This document shows, in pieces, positions 11,408-22,743 of a stretch of 64,000 nt of DNA (position 1 is the first letter of the stretch; each line of letters opens with the position of its first letter). A model generated the notes under the pieces. That model saw only the letters and a program-made list of their open reading frames with translations, did no database searches and had not been told where the DNA came from. The stretch is from Icerya purchasi (Eukaryota; Arthropoda; Insecta; Hemiptera; Monophlebidae), in contig CM077115.1 in NCBI GenBank assembly GCA_039619475.1, positions 308,464,734 through 308,528,733 on the forward strand, given 5' to 3'. A program made the translations under genes and the position numbers.

Positions 11408-12340
11408 GGGTCACCCTCTTTCGGGCGCGATCTTCCGGGCGCGATCGATCGGGCGCAGCTCTATCGGGCGCAGCCTCTTTCGGGCGCAGGCGAACTCAGA
11501 CCTTTTTACAGACCACCTACGGTGATTTTCAGGTATCATCCGTTAAACGTTGTCATCTGTGTTAGTGAGAAACACGAGTTACCAAATACTGCTATCAGAA
11601 ATTCCGTCCAAAAAATACCGTTCTTCGTTAACGATTTAATTTTCCCGCGCGTATAGCATGTTTTTATATGCATAAATATATATATATATAATCACAAGAC
11701 ACGTGTTTTACATGATTTTATTTAGTTATTCGCTTTTTAGAAATATTTTCTATTTTTTTTTTTTTTTTTTTGAAATTACGACTTCACCGTGAAATACTCA
11801 TAAACAGACTTTCGCGATGTAAATTTAAGAGTTCTGTTAGCAATGGCGACATGAAACGGACGAAAATTATTAATATTAATAATCGGTCAAATGAATTGTC
11901 GGTTTTCTTAATTTTTTTTTTTTTGCTAACGTATGGATACGTTTATTGAAGTTTTTTTTTGTTATCTACGATTTTAATTATATATTTAATTCCTTGACGA
12001 ATCAACCCTGGTTTCAAAAAAATATCGAAAAAGACAAACAAAGGCGCAAAAATTTTTAAACATAAACACATTTATGTTAATACTGGGCGAGAAATGAATA
12101 CGATATTTCAAATTAAAAATTAAATATCTTTGTTTTGAATTTAATATTATGTAAATGTAAATTATGGTAATCTTTAAATTAACTCGCAGAATGTTCAGTA
12201 CATGAAATATCCTGCCCGGCTAACCTCTTTTTTTTTTTCTTTTAGTTCGTTTAGAAAAATTTTAAATCTTCAAAACACTGAACTAATATTATTTTCGTAA
12301 AAATTTTAATAAAGTCAATAAGGAAGAATCTTTCAAACCT
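11408..12340. repeat. Left terminal inverted repeat
   Basis: Matches the reverse complement of 16640-17661 over its length, for example 'CATCTGTGTTAGTGAGAAAC', 'GGTTTCAAAAA' and 'CTGGGCGAGAAATGAATACG'. The outer 90 bases contain five spaced copies of CGGGCGC(A/G), strikingly GC-rich against the AT-rich remainder. The two arms differ by scattered substitutions and by a segment of about 100 bp near 17035-17165 that is missing here. Confidence 0.85.
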
Positions 12341-15300
12341 TGAATTTGTTTAAATATTCCCAATAAATGCACTGCGGGAAATTCTATTTTAAAAATAATG
12401 GATAATCTTCTTCTGTATATAAATAGGCAAAGACAAAACAGTTCAGTACCGTCTTCTCCACTTTTTATTAACCGATTTTCTTGCTTTTTTTTTCTATTTA
12501 GTAACTATTGATGATCTTTAGAGCTATCAGTACACAAAATTTTGGAAACAGTTATACTTTTTATTTTGTATTTAAATAAAAAAGTAATACAAAAATTGAA
12601 AAGGAAGTTGCTGCAGCCAGTAAATCTGTTTTTATTGAAATGTTTTAATTTTTCTTAATAATCATCATTATTGGCTTTTTTAAAGTGTACTAAATCTTAA
12701 GGTGTTATTTAATTTTTGTATTGAAAGTACATATAAAAGTATATGTTCTCAGATATATAATGAACGAATGTATAAGAGTGGGAGAAAAATTTTGGAAATA
12801 TACAAATTCGTATATATTTTTCTAAAATTTTTAATGATAATTAAGGTCGAATTTGGACCATTGGGGGAACGCTAGTATTTATATACACGTGACTGAAGTG
12901 GCAAACTGTAAATATATTAGATACATCTACATTGCAAAATGATTTAATCAACCCAGAATAACGCTCCTACTGAATAGCATGGACTCATCAAATTAAATGA
13001 CGAATTAAAATCACAGTTTTTATAACCTTTTCGTATTTACCTGAAATTGCGTACAAGCAAGAATATATAAACTGACATATTCCCCGTTTTTAGAATTAAC
13101 GTAAAAATATTAATGACTTAGTAATTATATAATGATTCATTAACCTTAGTGTGGTGAACATTAACGACCCAAGTCCGAGTAAAAGCAGTCAGTGAAAATT
13201 TTTATACATATAATAATTGAAAGTTTTTAGAATATTTATTAATTAATAAACTGGCGTACCTTGGCGGATAGTTTTTACAAAATGAAAAATTCAGTATCGC
13301 GATTTTCTTTTTTATTTTCCAGCTACTAAGTCTTAATTAGTAACCTACATGTTTATGACGGGTGGAGGAGTAAAAACAATTTTTTTATAATCTCTTTAAA
13401 CCTACTTGGAGAGTCGCTTCGTTTTGGCCGCAACACGATTCGCCTCGTTACATTTTGACTTCGTCTTTTTTCCAAGTAGACCTAGTTTAGCCTTAGTGAG
13501 TTTTTAATTTTTTCTTCTTCTACAATTATCATATTTAAGGCATAATGAATCAAAAAAACACCCGTGAAATTAGTAATTAATTTGTTTCGAAAATAAACCA
13601 GCTGTTTTCAATGCTTCTTTTGCGTTCGTATATCGCAAAAAGAATTATTTTCGGTTATAAAGACTTGAAGTTCTGATTATGTATTCGTTTAGCGGGTTAT
13701 TTCAATAAAAAATTTCAGAAAGAATTAGTAGATCATAGGAATAATTTCCCTCTGTGACAGATTTTCTGCTTTCAAAGGAAATCCATGTGCTTTATAATAA
13801 ATTTTTACATTCGCAAAAAAATAAAATTAAATCAACTTTAATGATTATGAAAAACTACTAAAAAAAATCGTTTATTACTTTTAAGAAATTCTTCTTCTAT
13901 TTTTATGTTTATTTTTAACGGAACCCATTCGTTTGAGCCAAACCGACTGGCCCTGTTTTTAATTTAGTATTATGTAAATTGAAATTACGATAATTCATAC
14001 TTATCATATTAAATCCTTGGCGGTTGACACATTATGCTCAACTGCTTTGCTGTATTTGCGATAAAATTATATTTTATTTTATTTTTTATTTATTTATTTA
14101 TTTTTTCCAAAATACAGTTACCTGCAAAATAAATATTTTAGAGTTAGATATTTAATTCTGCACGTTAATTACTTGGAATCATTTTTTCTTATTACTGTGA
14201 AATATGACCTACATAAACCAGAATTCATTTTTAAACCATGCAAAAACATCAATAAAGCAGCTCATTTAGTAATAAAATTGACATAATTAAGTAACAACAA
14301 TTTTCCGATTTTTAAACAACTATTTGACATTCTTAAAAGTATATATTTGTTTTATAACCGTTATATGTAATTATTTTAGAAAACAAGTAAATATTGATCG
14401 GTAGTGAGTATTCCGAAAAAATACAACAGCACTAAAAACATATATGCGGAAAATAATTTTATGGATATATTGTAAACTACTCATGTTTCTCAAACGGGCG
14501 TCAATTTTTTTTTGTCGGTTCGGTTCTTACCATGGGGGATTTCCTGCGAGTGATTGAAAAGAGGTAATGAATAGGACCTCGAATATTTTACAATATGTGA
14601 ATCTGTAGGACTAAAAGAAGAACAAAAAGTGATAAAATCGTCATGGAAAAAATCGTATATTTTTCTTAGAATCGACTATAGGTTTATTGTAAAGCAGTTG
14701 TTATTATTTCGGCGGAAGAAGAATTACTAGAATAATTTTCGAATAGACTATTCTTAATAATGACCGTAGTACGGAGAATTAACGAATGAAACTGTTTTCT
14801 GTAAATAAGTGTAGTGCTTCAGTTTGTTTATTTTACCAAATCCTGAATAGGGTGAAATTTATTTACCTGCATTGTTCATAACCTGTACGATTGGCTATTC
14901 GGTTTTTAATTTCTAAGAAAATGGTTAATTTTCCTAACAGAAGAACATAACAAAATGTACAATGAATGCGTGTAAAACTTGCCATTATTGTTATTTTTAC
15001 TTTTCTGTTCCGAAAAAAAAAGAATGCCGCAAAGGATGTTGACACATAATAGTTTTTGTCATTCGTCTGTGAACGTGATATAATATCAACAAAATGAAGA
15101 AAACATAGTCTTATTGATAAAAGTAACCGAGTAAAAAAAGAAATATGTCGATTGCGACAAACGTTTGTTGAAAGTCGCAACAAATTATAATCAGCTTCAG
15201 CTTGAAGATTATCTTCGTGGTGTAGCACATAATGTAATTAGTTAACTTTAGTGTTTGCATGTATTATAGGTATTATTATTATTACTTAGGTGTATATGTA

Positions 15301-16639
15301 AGATTTCGAAATCGTTTATTTCTATATTTGTAATTAATGCTATCATTATTATATTATAATTGCAAACTCTTATTTTGTTGGGAAAACGCGAAAGAGGAAA
15401 AACATAATTTCTAATTCGACCAGCTGTATGAACACTGGTTGTACCTTGTATATATGGTTTGAGAAATTATCATTCCTATGGAAAGAGGGGATAATTTTTT
15501 TGCGACAGTTTTATCGCAATACATACTATAGGTTTCAAATTGTTGGTAACTTAAATATTGTTTATGCGTGTTACAGAAAATACCTATTTATTAAATAAAA
15601 CTGTATCCATTTCATATAAGAAAGATTGATTCCTTATCGAAGAATAATGAGGATATTGTTCCAATTTTTGTGGTTTTTGAAAATTTCAGTTATTACTAAA
15701 CGACCAAACATTGTAATTTGTGTAGTATGCTGTAAGCTAATTTAACAGGCTCAGCTTGATATCGGCACAGTTGTGTTTAAGCCGTATGTGAAAAAAAGAA
15801 ACAAAAAAAAACGACGGACTAGAATATTATTTTTCTTATAAATATGTTCAAAATTTATCCTCTTCTCTTCTCCATGCCTACTTCATGCGACATTTTATGT
15901 TTTCGTTTACTACAAAATATGCACGCAGGAGCAAGTTCATTTTTTCATAAATATTAAATATTTTTTTCTTTCTGTGCGTTTTACTTGGGTAAAGGACCTT
16001 GATTGATGTGTCCAAATAAATAAATAAGACTGAGGTCGAAAAAGGTAATTCTCAGTTATGTTTTGCGGTCATTACCAATAAGCAGATATAGAGAACTAAA
16101 TACAGCTTCTTCCATATTATTCACTACCGTCACTAAAGAATTTTTTTTTTTTTCAAAATAAAACCAAAAAACCTTTAGTAAAGAAAGCCGATATGATGAG
16201 AAACAGAAGTCAATATTTAATGTAAATTAATAGAACGATGATTCGAATAATGAATACCTGCAAATTATTCCTTTTAAAGCTTTGTGTTACTCAAATCCAA
16301 CCTACCTGAACTGACAATATTTAGAAAGTATTATTGCAATTTAGTGTGATAAGTTAGTAAAAAAACGAAATTCTAGAGAAAAAAATTCGGTTAAAACGCG
16401 TTTTGTAACTAACAAACGTGTTAATTACAAAGTGGTTGTAGCCATTGACGGTTCTTTTCCTTTTTTTATTAAAAACTATTTTACAGTAGAAAATTAATTA
16501 ATCGCTTCTGTTTCTCAACTTACTTCTTTACTTTTTCTTTTTCCCTACAAAACACGCATCAAGTATTGTCGAGTCGATTTTTCTAATTATTATTATTTTT
16601 TTATGAGCCGCTCGCTTCATTATTAAACAAAACAAGAAA
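12341..16639. other. Interior of the long-TIR element: no gene recognised
   Basis: AT-rich, with no recognisable transposase. It contains a dispersed repeat (12405-12868) and a small inverted repeat, CTACTTGGA (13402-13410) against TCCAAGTAG (13481-13489). The only frame above 100 codons (15228-14863, minus) has no recognised domain. Confidence 0.6.
12405..12868 (-). repeat. Dispersed repeat, inverted partner of 48655-49520
   Basis: Aligns in reverse complement with 48655-49520 at one end ('TTTTGTCTTTGCCTATTTAT' there, 'ATAAATAGGCAAAGACAAAA' here) and at the other (here 'TGGACCATTGGGGGAACGCTAG', there reverse-complement 'TCGACCAGTGGGCGAGAACACTAG'). The 48-kb copy carries an extra ~350 bp in the middle and a tRNA-like segment at one end. 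Confidence 0.7.
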
Positions 16640-17661
16640 AGCTTCTTCCTTATTGGCTTTATTAAAATTTTTATGAAAATAATATTAGTCCAGTGTTTTG
16701 AAGATTTAAAATTTTTCTAAACGAATTAAAAAAAAAAAGAAGTTAACCGGGCAGGATGTTTCATGTACTGAACATTCTGTGAGTTAATTTAAAGATTACC
16801 ATAATTTACATTTACATAATATTAAATTCAAAACAAAGATATTTAATTTTTAATTTGAAATATCGTATTCATTTCTCGCCCAGTATTAACATAAATGTGT
16901 TTATGTTTAAAAATTTTTGCGCCTTTGTTTGTTTTTTTCGATATATTTTTGAAACCAGGGTTGATTCGTCAAGGAATTAAATATATAATTAAAATTGTAA
17001 ATAACAGAAAAAACTTCAATAAACGTATCCCCAAATAAACTTGTTAGATACGAATAAAAAAGAAAGATAATATAAGGAATATGTATCAGAAGCAAATTCA
17101 ATCCAGTTATGTTACCCTTTAAATGGCGTAGAGTTGATAGTTTTTAATTTTTTAAATACGGTTGACTATACATAAGCAAAAAAAAAACAAAAAACGAAGA
17201 AAACCGACAATGCATTTGACCGATTATTAATAATAATAATTTTCGTCCGTTTCATGTCACCATTGCTAACAGAACTCTTAAATTTACATCGCGAAAATCT
17301 GTTTATGAGTATTTCACGCTGAAGTCGTAATTAAAAAAAAAAAATTGAAAATATTTTAAAAAAGCGAATAACCAAATAAAATCATGTAAAATATGTGTTT
17401 TGTGATTATATATGCATATATAACATGCTATACGCGCGGAAAAACTAAATCGCTAACGAAGAACGGTATTTTTTGGACGGAATTTCTGATAGCTGTATTT
17501 GGTAACTCGTGTTTCTCACTAACACAGATGACAACGTTTAACGGATGATACCTGAAAATCACCGTAGGTGGTCTGTAAAAGGTCTGAGTTCGCCTGCGCC
17601 CGAAAGAGGCTGCGCCCGATAGAGTCGCGCCCGATCGATCGCGCCCGAAAGAGCGGTCCCC
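16640..17661. repeat. Right terminal inverted repeat
   Basis: Reverse-complement partner of 11408-12340. It keeps about 100 bp (17035-17165) that the left arm lacks. GCGCCCGA-type subrepeats recur at 17596, 17612, 17627 and 17641 near the outer end. Confidence 0.85.
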
Positions 17662-17670
17662 TCCGTAACA

Positions 17671-18329
17671 TACGTCTCCAAACCCACATTTCGAAGCTAT
17701 CTATACGTTGTTTATCTTTTGCCTTCACCGTCCATGTCTCTGCCGCGTACATAAATACAGAGAACAGCAAACTTCGTACTATCTTCTTTTTCACTGTAAT
17801 TGTGATAGAAGAGTCGCGCCATATTCTATTTAACCGACACTTATTGTATTCCGGGCTAGTTGTATTCTTCGTTTTATTTCGCCCGTTGAAGTGCCTTTGT
17901 CTTCAATAAGAGATCCCAAATATATATATATATATATATATATATAGTCATGCACTGTTTCATAATCTTGGATTTGTTTTTCTGATTCCGGTATTAATTT
18001 ACCTCGATGATCTATTACCATCAGTTTTGATTTACTCTTATTTATCTTTAGTCCGTATTTTATGCTTATCTTATCTAGTCGGTCCAATAATGTTCTCATA
18101 TCCGTCAACAGACTCAGTTACAATCGTTAGGTCGTCTGCAAAGCGTAAATTATTAATGATCCTTTCACCAATGGATATACCAGCCTCCAGATCGTCCAGT
18201 ACTTGCCTCTTGATGTATTCACCGTAGAGGTTAAAGAGCAGAGGCGACAGGACACATCCTTGTCTTACTCCTTTTTCCGTCTTAAATTTTCCTGACATTA
18301 TATCGTTTTCAATACGTACTGTATTTATA
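17671..18329 (-). mobile_element. LINE RT 5' part (split by the 6.25-kb element)
   Basis: Minus-strand RT frames: 18340-18071 contains 'KGVRQGCVLSPLLFNLY' (motif B) and 'NNLRFADDLTIVTES' (motif C, FADD). After a frameshift, 18108-17830 contains 'LKINKSKSKLMVI', a run of alternating Tyr-Ile codons and 'YLGSLI'. The frame at 17794-17671 ends '...FEMWVWRRML'. Across the insertion, with one copy of TGTTACGGA, the next residues are 'RIPWTAK', the familiar LINE motif, so the pre-insertion frame is exact. The LINE is 5'-truncated, about 1.0 kb in total, within RT. Confidence 0.85.
17921..17946. repeat. (TA)n microsatellite inside LINE coding sequence
   Basis: Thirteen TA units lie inside the RT frame and encode alternating Tyr-Ile just before the YLGS motif, without shifting the frame. 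Confidence 0.85.
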
Positions 18330-18903
18330 TTATATATCATTAGGTGTTAATTCCTGCACTATCTGGATCTTATACGGATGTAATTTCAAATCTGATTTCA
18401 AGATGCAGCATACGGAAGTGCGAGATAATCCTGATTCGGCCATCGCGATAGCCTCGTGAACTCTTAATTATTAAGATAGTGGTCGTAAGTTCGATTCCCA
18501 GCGACGGCCAAAAAAAAAAAAAAAGTATAGATTGATTTACTGAAAAGGTCAATTTAATGATTATTTTTAGTAACCAAATGATAGTTACAGCCAAGCCAAA
18601 AAAAAAAAATGGCAATTTAGCTGAACGTTTGCGCGTTGATAAATGTGGATCACGTCGAATTGAACCGGAAACTTTCTACGTGTTCTTTACGCCCCGAGAA
18701 GTCTGTGGGCCCTCGGTTTGCTTCACATTTAGCGTCGATCCTATCTGTTCGAACTTCCTAACCCATTTCTTTATTAACGGAGCACTCGGACGACACTGAT
18801 TCAAGTCGTGTAAGTCAACATCTCGCAAAATAATAAGCGAACTATCGTTTAAATAAAACTGTTTAACACAAAAAGCACGCTGTAATCCTGTGAAGTGATA
18901 CAT
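18330..18903 (-). pseudogene. DUF4817-type transposase, N-terminal half
   Basis: Minus-strand frame 18903-18676 reads 'FTGLQRAFCVKQFYLNDSS' and later 'PLIKKWVRKFEQIGSTLNVK', the N-terminal helix-turn-helix region of this family (about 75 residues). Below it come 'STRKRSAKLP', then an inserted SINE-like unit (18440-18611), then 'LHLEIRFEITSV' and 'IVQELTPND'. The last runs into the TTATATATC target duplication of the LINE. Together with 10520-11042 this makes one transposase gene broken by a SINE, a LINE and several stops. Confidence 0.8.
18440..18611 (+). mobile_element. tRNA-derived SINE-like insertion
   Basis: The head begins GGCCATCGCGATAGCC, has a B box GTAAGTTCGATTCC, and closes with CGACGGCC. 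The last pairs with the first eight bases as a tRNA acceptor stem (one G-U). An A run (18508-18522), an ~75-bp body and a second A run (18599-18611) follow. The D arm is shortened and the anticodon loop is not canonical, so it is not a working tRNA gene. It interrupts the DUF4817 transposase. Confidence 0.6.
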
Positions 18904-19569
18904 TACGACTAACTTTTCAAGAAACGAACCGATTGAAAAAAGTAGAGTTTTAAAGAGGAATTTAAATTATTATAGTGTGACAAAATAAAAAATAATAAAA
19001 GATGTAAATTGCACGGAAATGTTAATTGGTGTCACTTCATCTGTTGCAATTGGTATATAAACATTATCAAAAGCGCAGGAAACGCTGATAAAGGAGGTCA
19101 GGTTGTAATGATTTTGAAACATTTACAGAAATGTGGAAAAGAGGGGAACTAATACCAAAATCCGAATGTAATATAGAGAGATACGTTGCTGCGCTACAGC
19201 AACCAAATCAGACGTTTAATTAAGCTGCTCTTCAACGAACGGTTTGTTGAAACAAGACTGATTGGTAAGAATGATGATAAAGTAAAAAGCAGCAATACCG
19301 GAAAAAATATACGAAAATTATAAATGTAATTATTGTAATTATCCTTACGATTACTATATTATTAATTATCGTTATTATAAATTAAATGTTTTGTATTGCT
19401 TCTAGCGCATCTAAATTATTCATTTTGTCCTTTTCTAACCGGTTGCTTTAATACGAGTGAAATAAAAAAAGTTTTTACCGAACTTTACTTGTTAATACGG
19501 CACTCTTTTTCCGAGAAGTTTTGGTGTCCGTATAAAATAATAAAATTGATTTTGTTTTTTTAATAAGAT
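18904..19569. other. No gene recognised
   Basis: AT-rich sequence upstream of the DUF4817 transposase relic. It may include the non-coding end of that element, but no inverted terminus was found. Confidence 0.4.
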
Positions 19570-19577
19570 GCTCAATG

Positions 19578-19986
19578 CAAGGCCGTGTCGACGATGGGGG
19601 GTTTAACTCCCTCATTAGAACTGAAATGGTTATTATAAATACACAAAAATCTGAAAAAACAAAAATTTAAAATAAATATTGATGATTTTTTAGAGTATTC
19701 TTACATTTAAAACAAAAAAAAGAAAAAATATCCTCCATATTTTTAGGTACTTCATTAATATCTTAAGGAAAAACTTTTTATTACAAGTATAATGAATAAC
19801 ATATGTAATTTTTATTAATGTGTTTATATGGTAATTCATTTATGTAAATTATTTAGTACATAAATCAAATTGATGGAAATTATTAATAATATGCGGATAT
19901 TAGTGAAAAATGTATTGCTATTTATGAAGTAAATATGCGAAGAAAATTCCCCCTCCCCTCCATAAAAAATTCTAGGCACAACCCCC
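19578..19986 (+). mobile_element. Non-autonomous hAT-like element, copy A (409 bp)
   Basis: Aligns along its whole length, in reverse complement, with 22744-23148. It is flanked by GCTCAATG (19570-19577) and TCTCAATG (19987-19994), an 8-bp duplication with one change. Left end CAAGGCCGTGTCGACGATGG. No coding capacity. Confidence 0.75.
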
Positions 19987-19994
19987 TCTCAATG

Positions 19995-21327
19995 TAAGAA
20001 ATTTTAGGAAAAACAACATTTTGCGCCGTGTAATAATATTAAATACATTGAACATTTAGCATAATGAGCTAGAAGCTTCAGTTGGTTTTAAAAAATAGAA
20101 CTTTCGGTCAACTAGATATTATAACAAAGAAAAAAGCATTTCCTTTCTGATTGCGCAAAAATAAATGTCTCCGTGTGTAACCGCTTTAAAAATATGCGAA
20201 CAAATTTTACTGGAGCAATCGTGAACCAAAAAAAAAAACAAAAAAAAACACCAGCAATATATTTAATTTTTCCGATCTCGCTAGAAACGTGATTAATGTT
20301 AATCGTAAACGTGCATATTTATAATTACCTGGTCGCTTGAAAGCAGTCTACGTTCTTCAAATATTACAAACTCCGGACATGGTAACAAGTTATTCACGGA
20401 AGGAGACATTACGATAACAACAAAAATTTGACGCAACTATCCTACCTTGGCCGTAAAATTTACAAGACTAAAAAATAACAATACACGCATAAAGTACGAG
20501 AGAACTTCTAGCGAAACATATAGACGGCAAACGGTATAATTACGTTTAAATAGATGGAATTAACGCAGGCGGTTATTTTGCACATTAACAGATTACAATG
20601 AAAACGTTTGTGGAACTACCACACCGGAACGAATATACATAAACAACGTAACAATTTTCATTACGTTAGAACACAAATTTACAACGGAAATGTCTCGAGA
20701 ACGTCACGAAGAGATTTTACAGATTAGCATCAGCGATAATTTAACTCAATTAAATAAGTTTTGTAGGCCAAAATTAAGTAGACTGCCTTATCTGATAAAC
20801 ACTGATACCGTAGAGAAACGTGATAAAACTGTAACAGAAACAATTCTGATAATATCACGAGAATAAATTAGTTATGATAGTACCGGTAATTACTAATTAT
20901 TCCGATTTTCTTTTCTTCCTTTTTTATGGTCTACATTTAATACTAGTTATTTTAATCCTCATGCAATGAAATAAATTACAGAAAGGGAAAAAATACGGTA
21001 AATACTATATTAAGGTACATTCCATAAGTGTAACCGACTTATTATGCATAACGAGATAAATAAATCTTTGGTAAACTATTATATAACCTAATAAAACGCA
21101 CAAATTAATACATCGATAGAGTTAAAAACAATTACTTCGCGTGCTAAAACTGGCAGATTTTCACACCATGTCGCGCGCTTACCTTAATTAATATGACATC
21201 CGATGCTTAAAAGTTCCCTGTGACCACGCCTATTGCATATCTTTAATAATCCCGAATCACTTTAAATTAACTGAGCACAAAATATGTTCTAACCGTAAAT
21301 TCTGCGCTTTATTACGATATAATTCCG
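19995..21327. other. No gene recognised
   Basis: AT-rich sequence between two hAT-like insertions. No frame, splice pattern or terminal repeat was supported. Confidence 0.4.
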
Positions 21328-21335
21328 GCTGTCAT

Positions 21336-21646
21336 CATGGGCGTAGCTAGAAATTTTTCCTGGGGGGGCAGCTGACCAGCTCAATATATATTATTATTTC
21401 GAATTAGCCACTGGTGGACTACGTTGTCAACTGATTCTGCCATTCTTCTTCCTCTCTTTCGATACTGCTTTCATTCTTTCACTGTGTCTTTTTTTTTCTT
21501 TCTTCGGTCCACAAAACGCCAGTTCTTCCTTTACGTTTCTCCGAGAATCGTTTGCAGTCAAATAATTTCTTCTTTAACGTTGATCGCTGTTCTATATCGT
21601 CAGGCGTGATCTTCAGTTCATCCAGGTCTTTTTTGGTCTCTGTGTA

Positions 21647-21686
<40 letters not shown>

Positions 21687-22221
21687 GTGTATTCGCACAT
21701 GTAATCGTATTACATTAAAAAGTTAATATAAAATTAATAAATAAATATATAGCCTAAATAAATAACAGCTTATTTAAAAAAGAGCTTTATTTACAAATAA
21801 CTTAATTTTCAAATACTAATATATACATAGTCACACAGGATATCTAACAGTGCTGGGGATTTCAATTATTTAAAAGTTCTCCTTCTCTTAGTGACTACCT
21901 TCATCAGACGGTGCAACTTACTCCGACGTTAAGTGAATACAGTCTGAAAGTAATCACCGAGGGAGCTTTTAAATAATCGAAATGATGTTTATTTAGTCTA
22001 CCACCGCTGCTGTAGTAGAATAGTGTGCAAAGCGTCGTCAGATGGCCTGCATGTGCATAGGAAATTATTGTGATAATCACGGTATCAATTTCGAAGTACA
22101 CTTTACTTTTACACTTTTCAAATTTTTCATGAGTTGACATTTAGACGATTATTTTAGACGGAGTAACAAGTTTTCTAGGGTGGAAAATGTCCACCCTTGC
22201 CTCGCTCTAGCTATGCCCATG
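21336..22221. mobile_element. hAT-like element with perfect 8-bp target duplication (886 bp)
   Basis: Flanked by GCTGTCAT at 21328-21335 and 22222-22229. Ends are CATGGGCGTAGCTAG and, from the right, CATGGGCATAGCTAG, inverted repeats with one mismatch. The interior has a TA repeat (21650-21681) and a minus-strand fragment at 21700-21479 ('DLDELKITPDDIEQRS'), probably from another repeat. No transposase is recognised. Superfamily is inferred from the 8-bp duplication and CA...TG ends; other 8-bp duplicators are possible. Confidence 0.75.
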
Positions 22222-22229
22222 GCTGTCAT

Positions 22230-22735
22230 CCGTGTTTATAAACCATAATTACCTGTTGATCACGACTTTCTGATTTTTACACTTTTCTTATTATCGTTGC
22301 GAAGATAAAACTAACCGTAATCGCTTCAAAAACTCGAAATTAAACATCTTATGAAATATTTATATTTTCCAACATGAAGAAACCAAGATTTTAAACGGAC
22401 GTCCGCAAATGTAAATATGAACGTGTGTGGGCACGAGCACGAATATGCTGCCGACAGATTTTCATTTGAGCAAATCATGCTATTTACTAGTAAATCTGTT
22501 ATATACTTTTTCGAATTTTAAAAACGCATTATCGCGAAATAAAAAACAAAAAGGGAAGAGTGAGCAATTAGATTTGATTCTTTGAAAATAATTAGAAACT
22601 GATAAAAAATGAAAGAAGCGCTGGTCTCGGGCTATCGATACGGGAAAAGAGAAGACGCAGACGGCATTAGAAGGAGTGGAAAGTCAAGAATTCGGGAGTA
22701 AAAAATTACGGAACTGGGAAGATGCGAGAAGAGAT
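22230..22735. other. No gene recognised
   Basis: Sequence between two hAT-like insertions with no supported feature. Confidence 0.4.
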
Positions 22736-22743
22736 GTAACCGG

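Larger units (their letters stand above)
11408..17661. mobile_element. Foldback/Mutator-like element with ~1-kb terminal inverted repeats
   Basis: A 6,254-bp insertion flanked by a perfect 9-bp direct repeat TCCGTAACA (11399-11407 and 17662-17670). Ends are GGGTCACCCTCTTTCGGG and, from the right, GGGGACCGCTCTTTCGGG. The inverted repeats reach about 12340 and 16640. A 9-bp duplication with long inverted repeats is typical of Mutator-like (MULE) elements and of Drosophila foldback (FB) elements. No transposase was recognised in the 4.3-kb interior. A 121-codon minus-strand frame at 15228-14863 is unassigned and could be chance. It probably depends on an autonomous partner elsewhere. Confidence 0.85.

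Noticed and set aside
14863..15228. 121-codon minus-strand frame as the transposase of the 6.25-kb element
   Set aside because: No DDE or zinc-binding motif, far too short for a MULE transposase, and of the same composition as non-coding surroundings.
18440..18506. Functional tRNA gene
   Set aside because: The acceptor stem pairs well, but the D arm is shortened, the anticodon loop is abnormal and an A run follows directly, as in a SINE.
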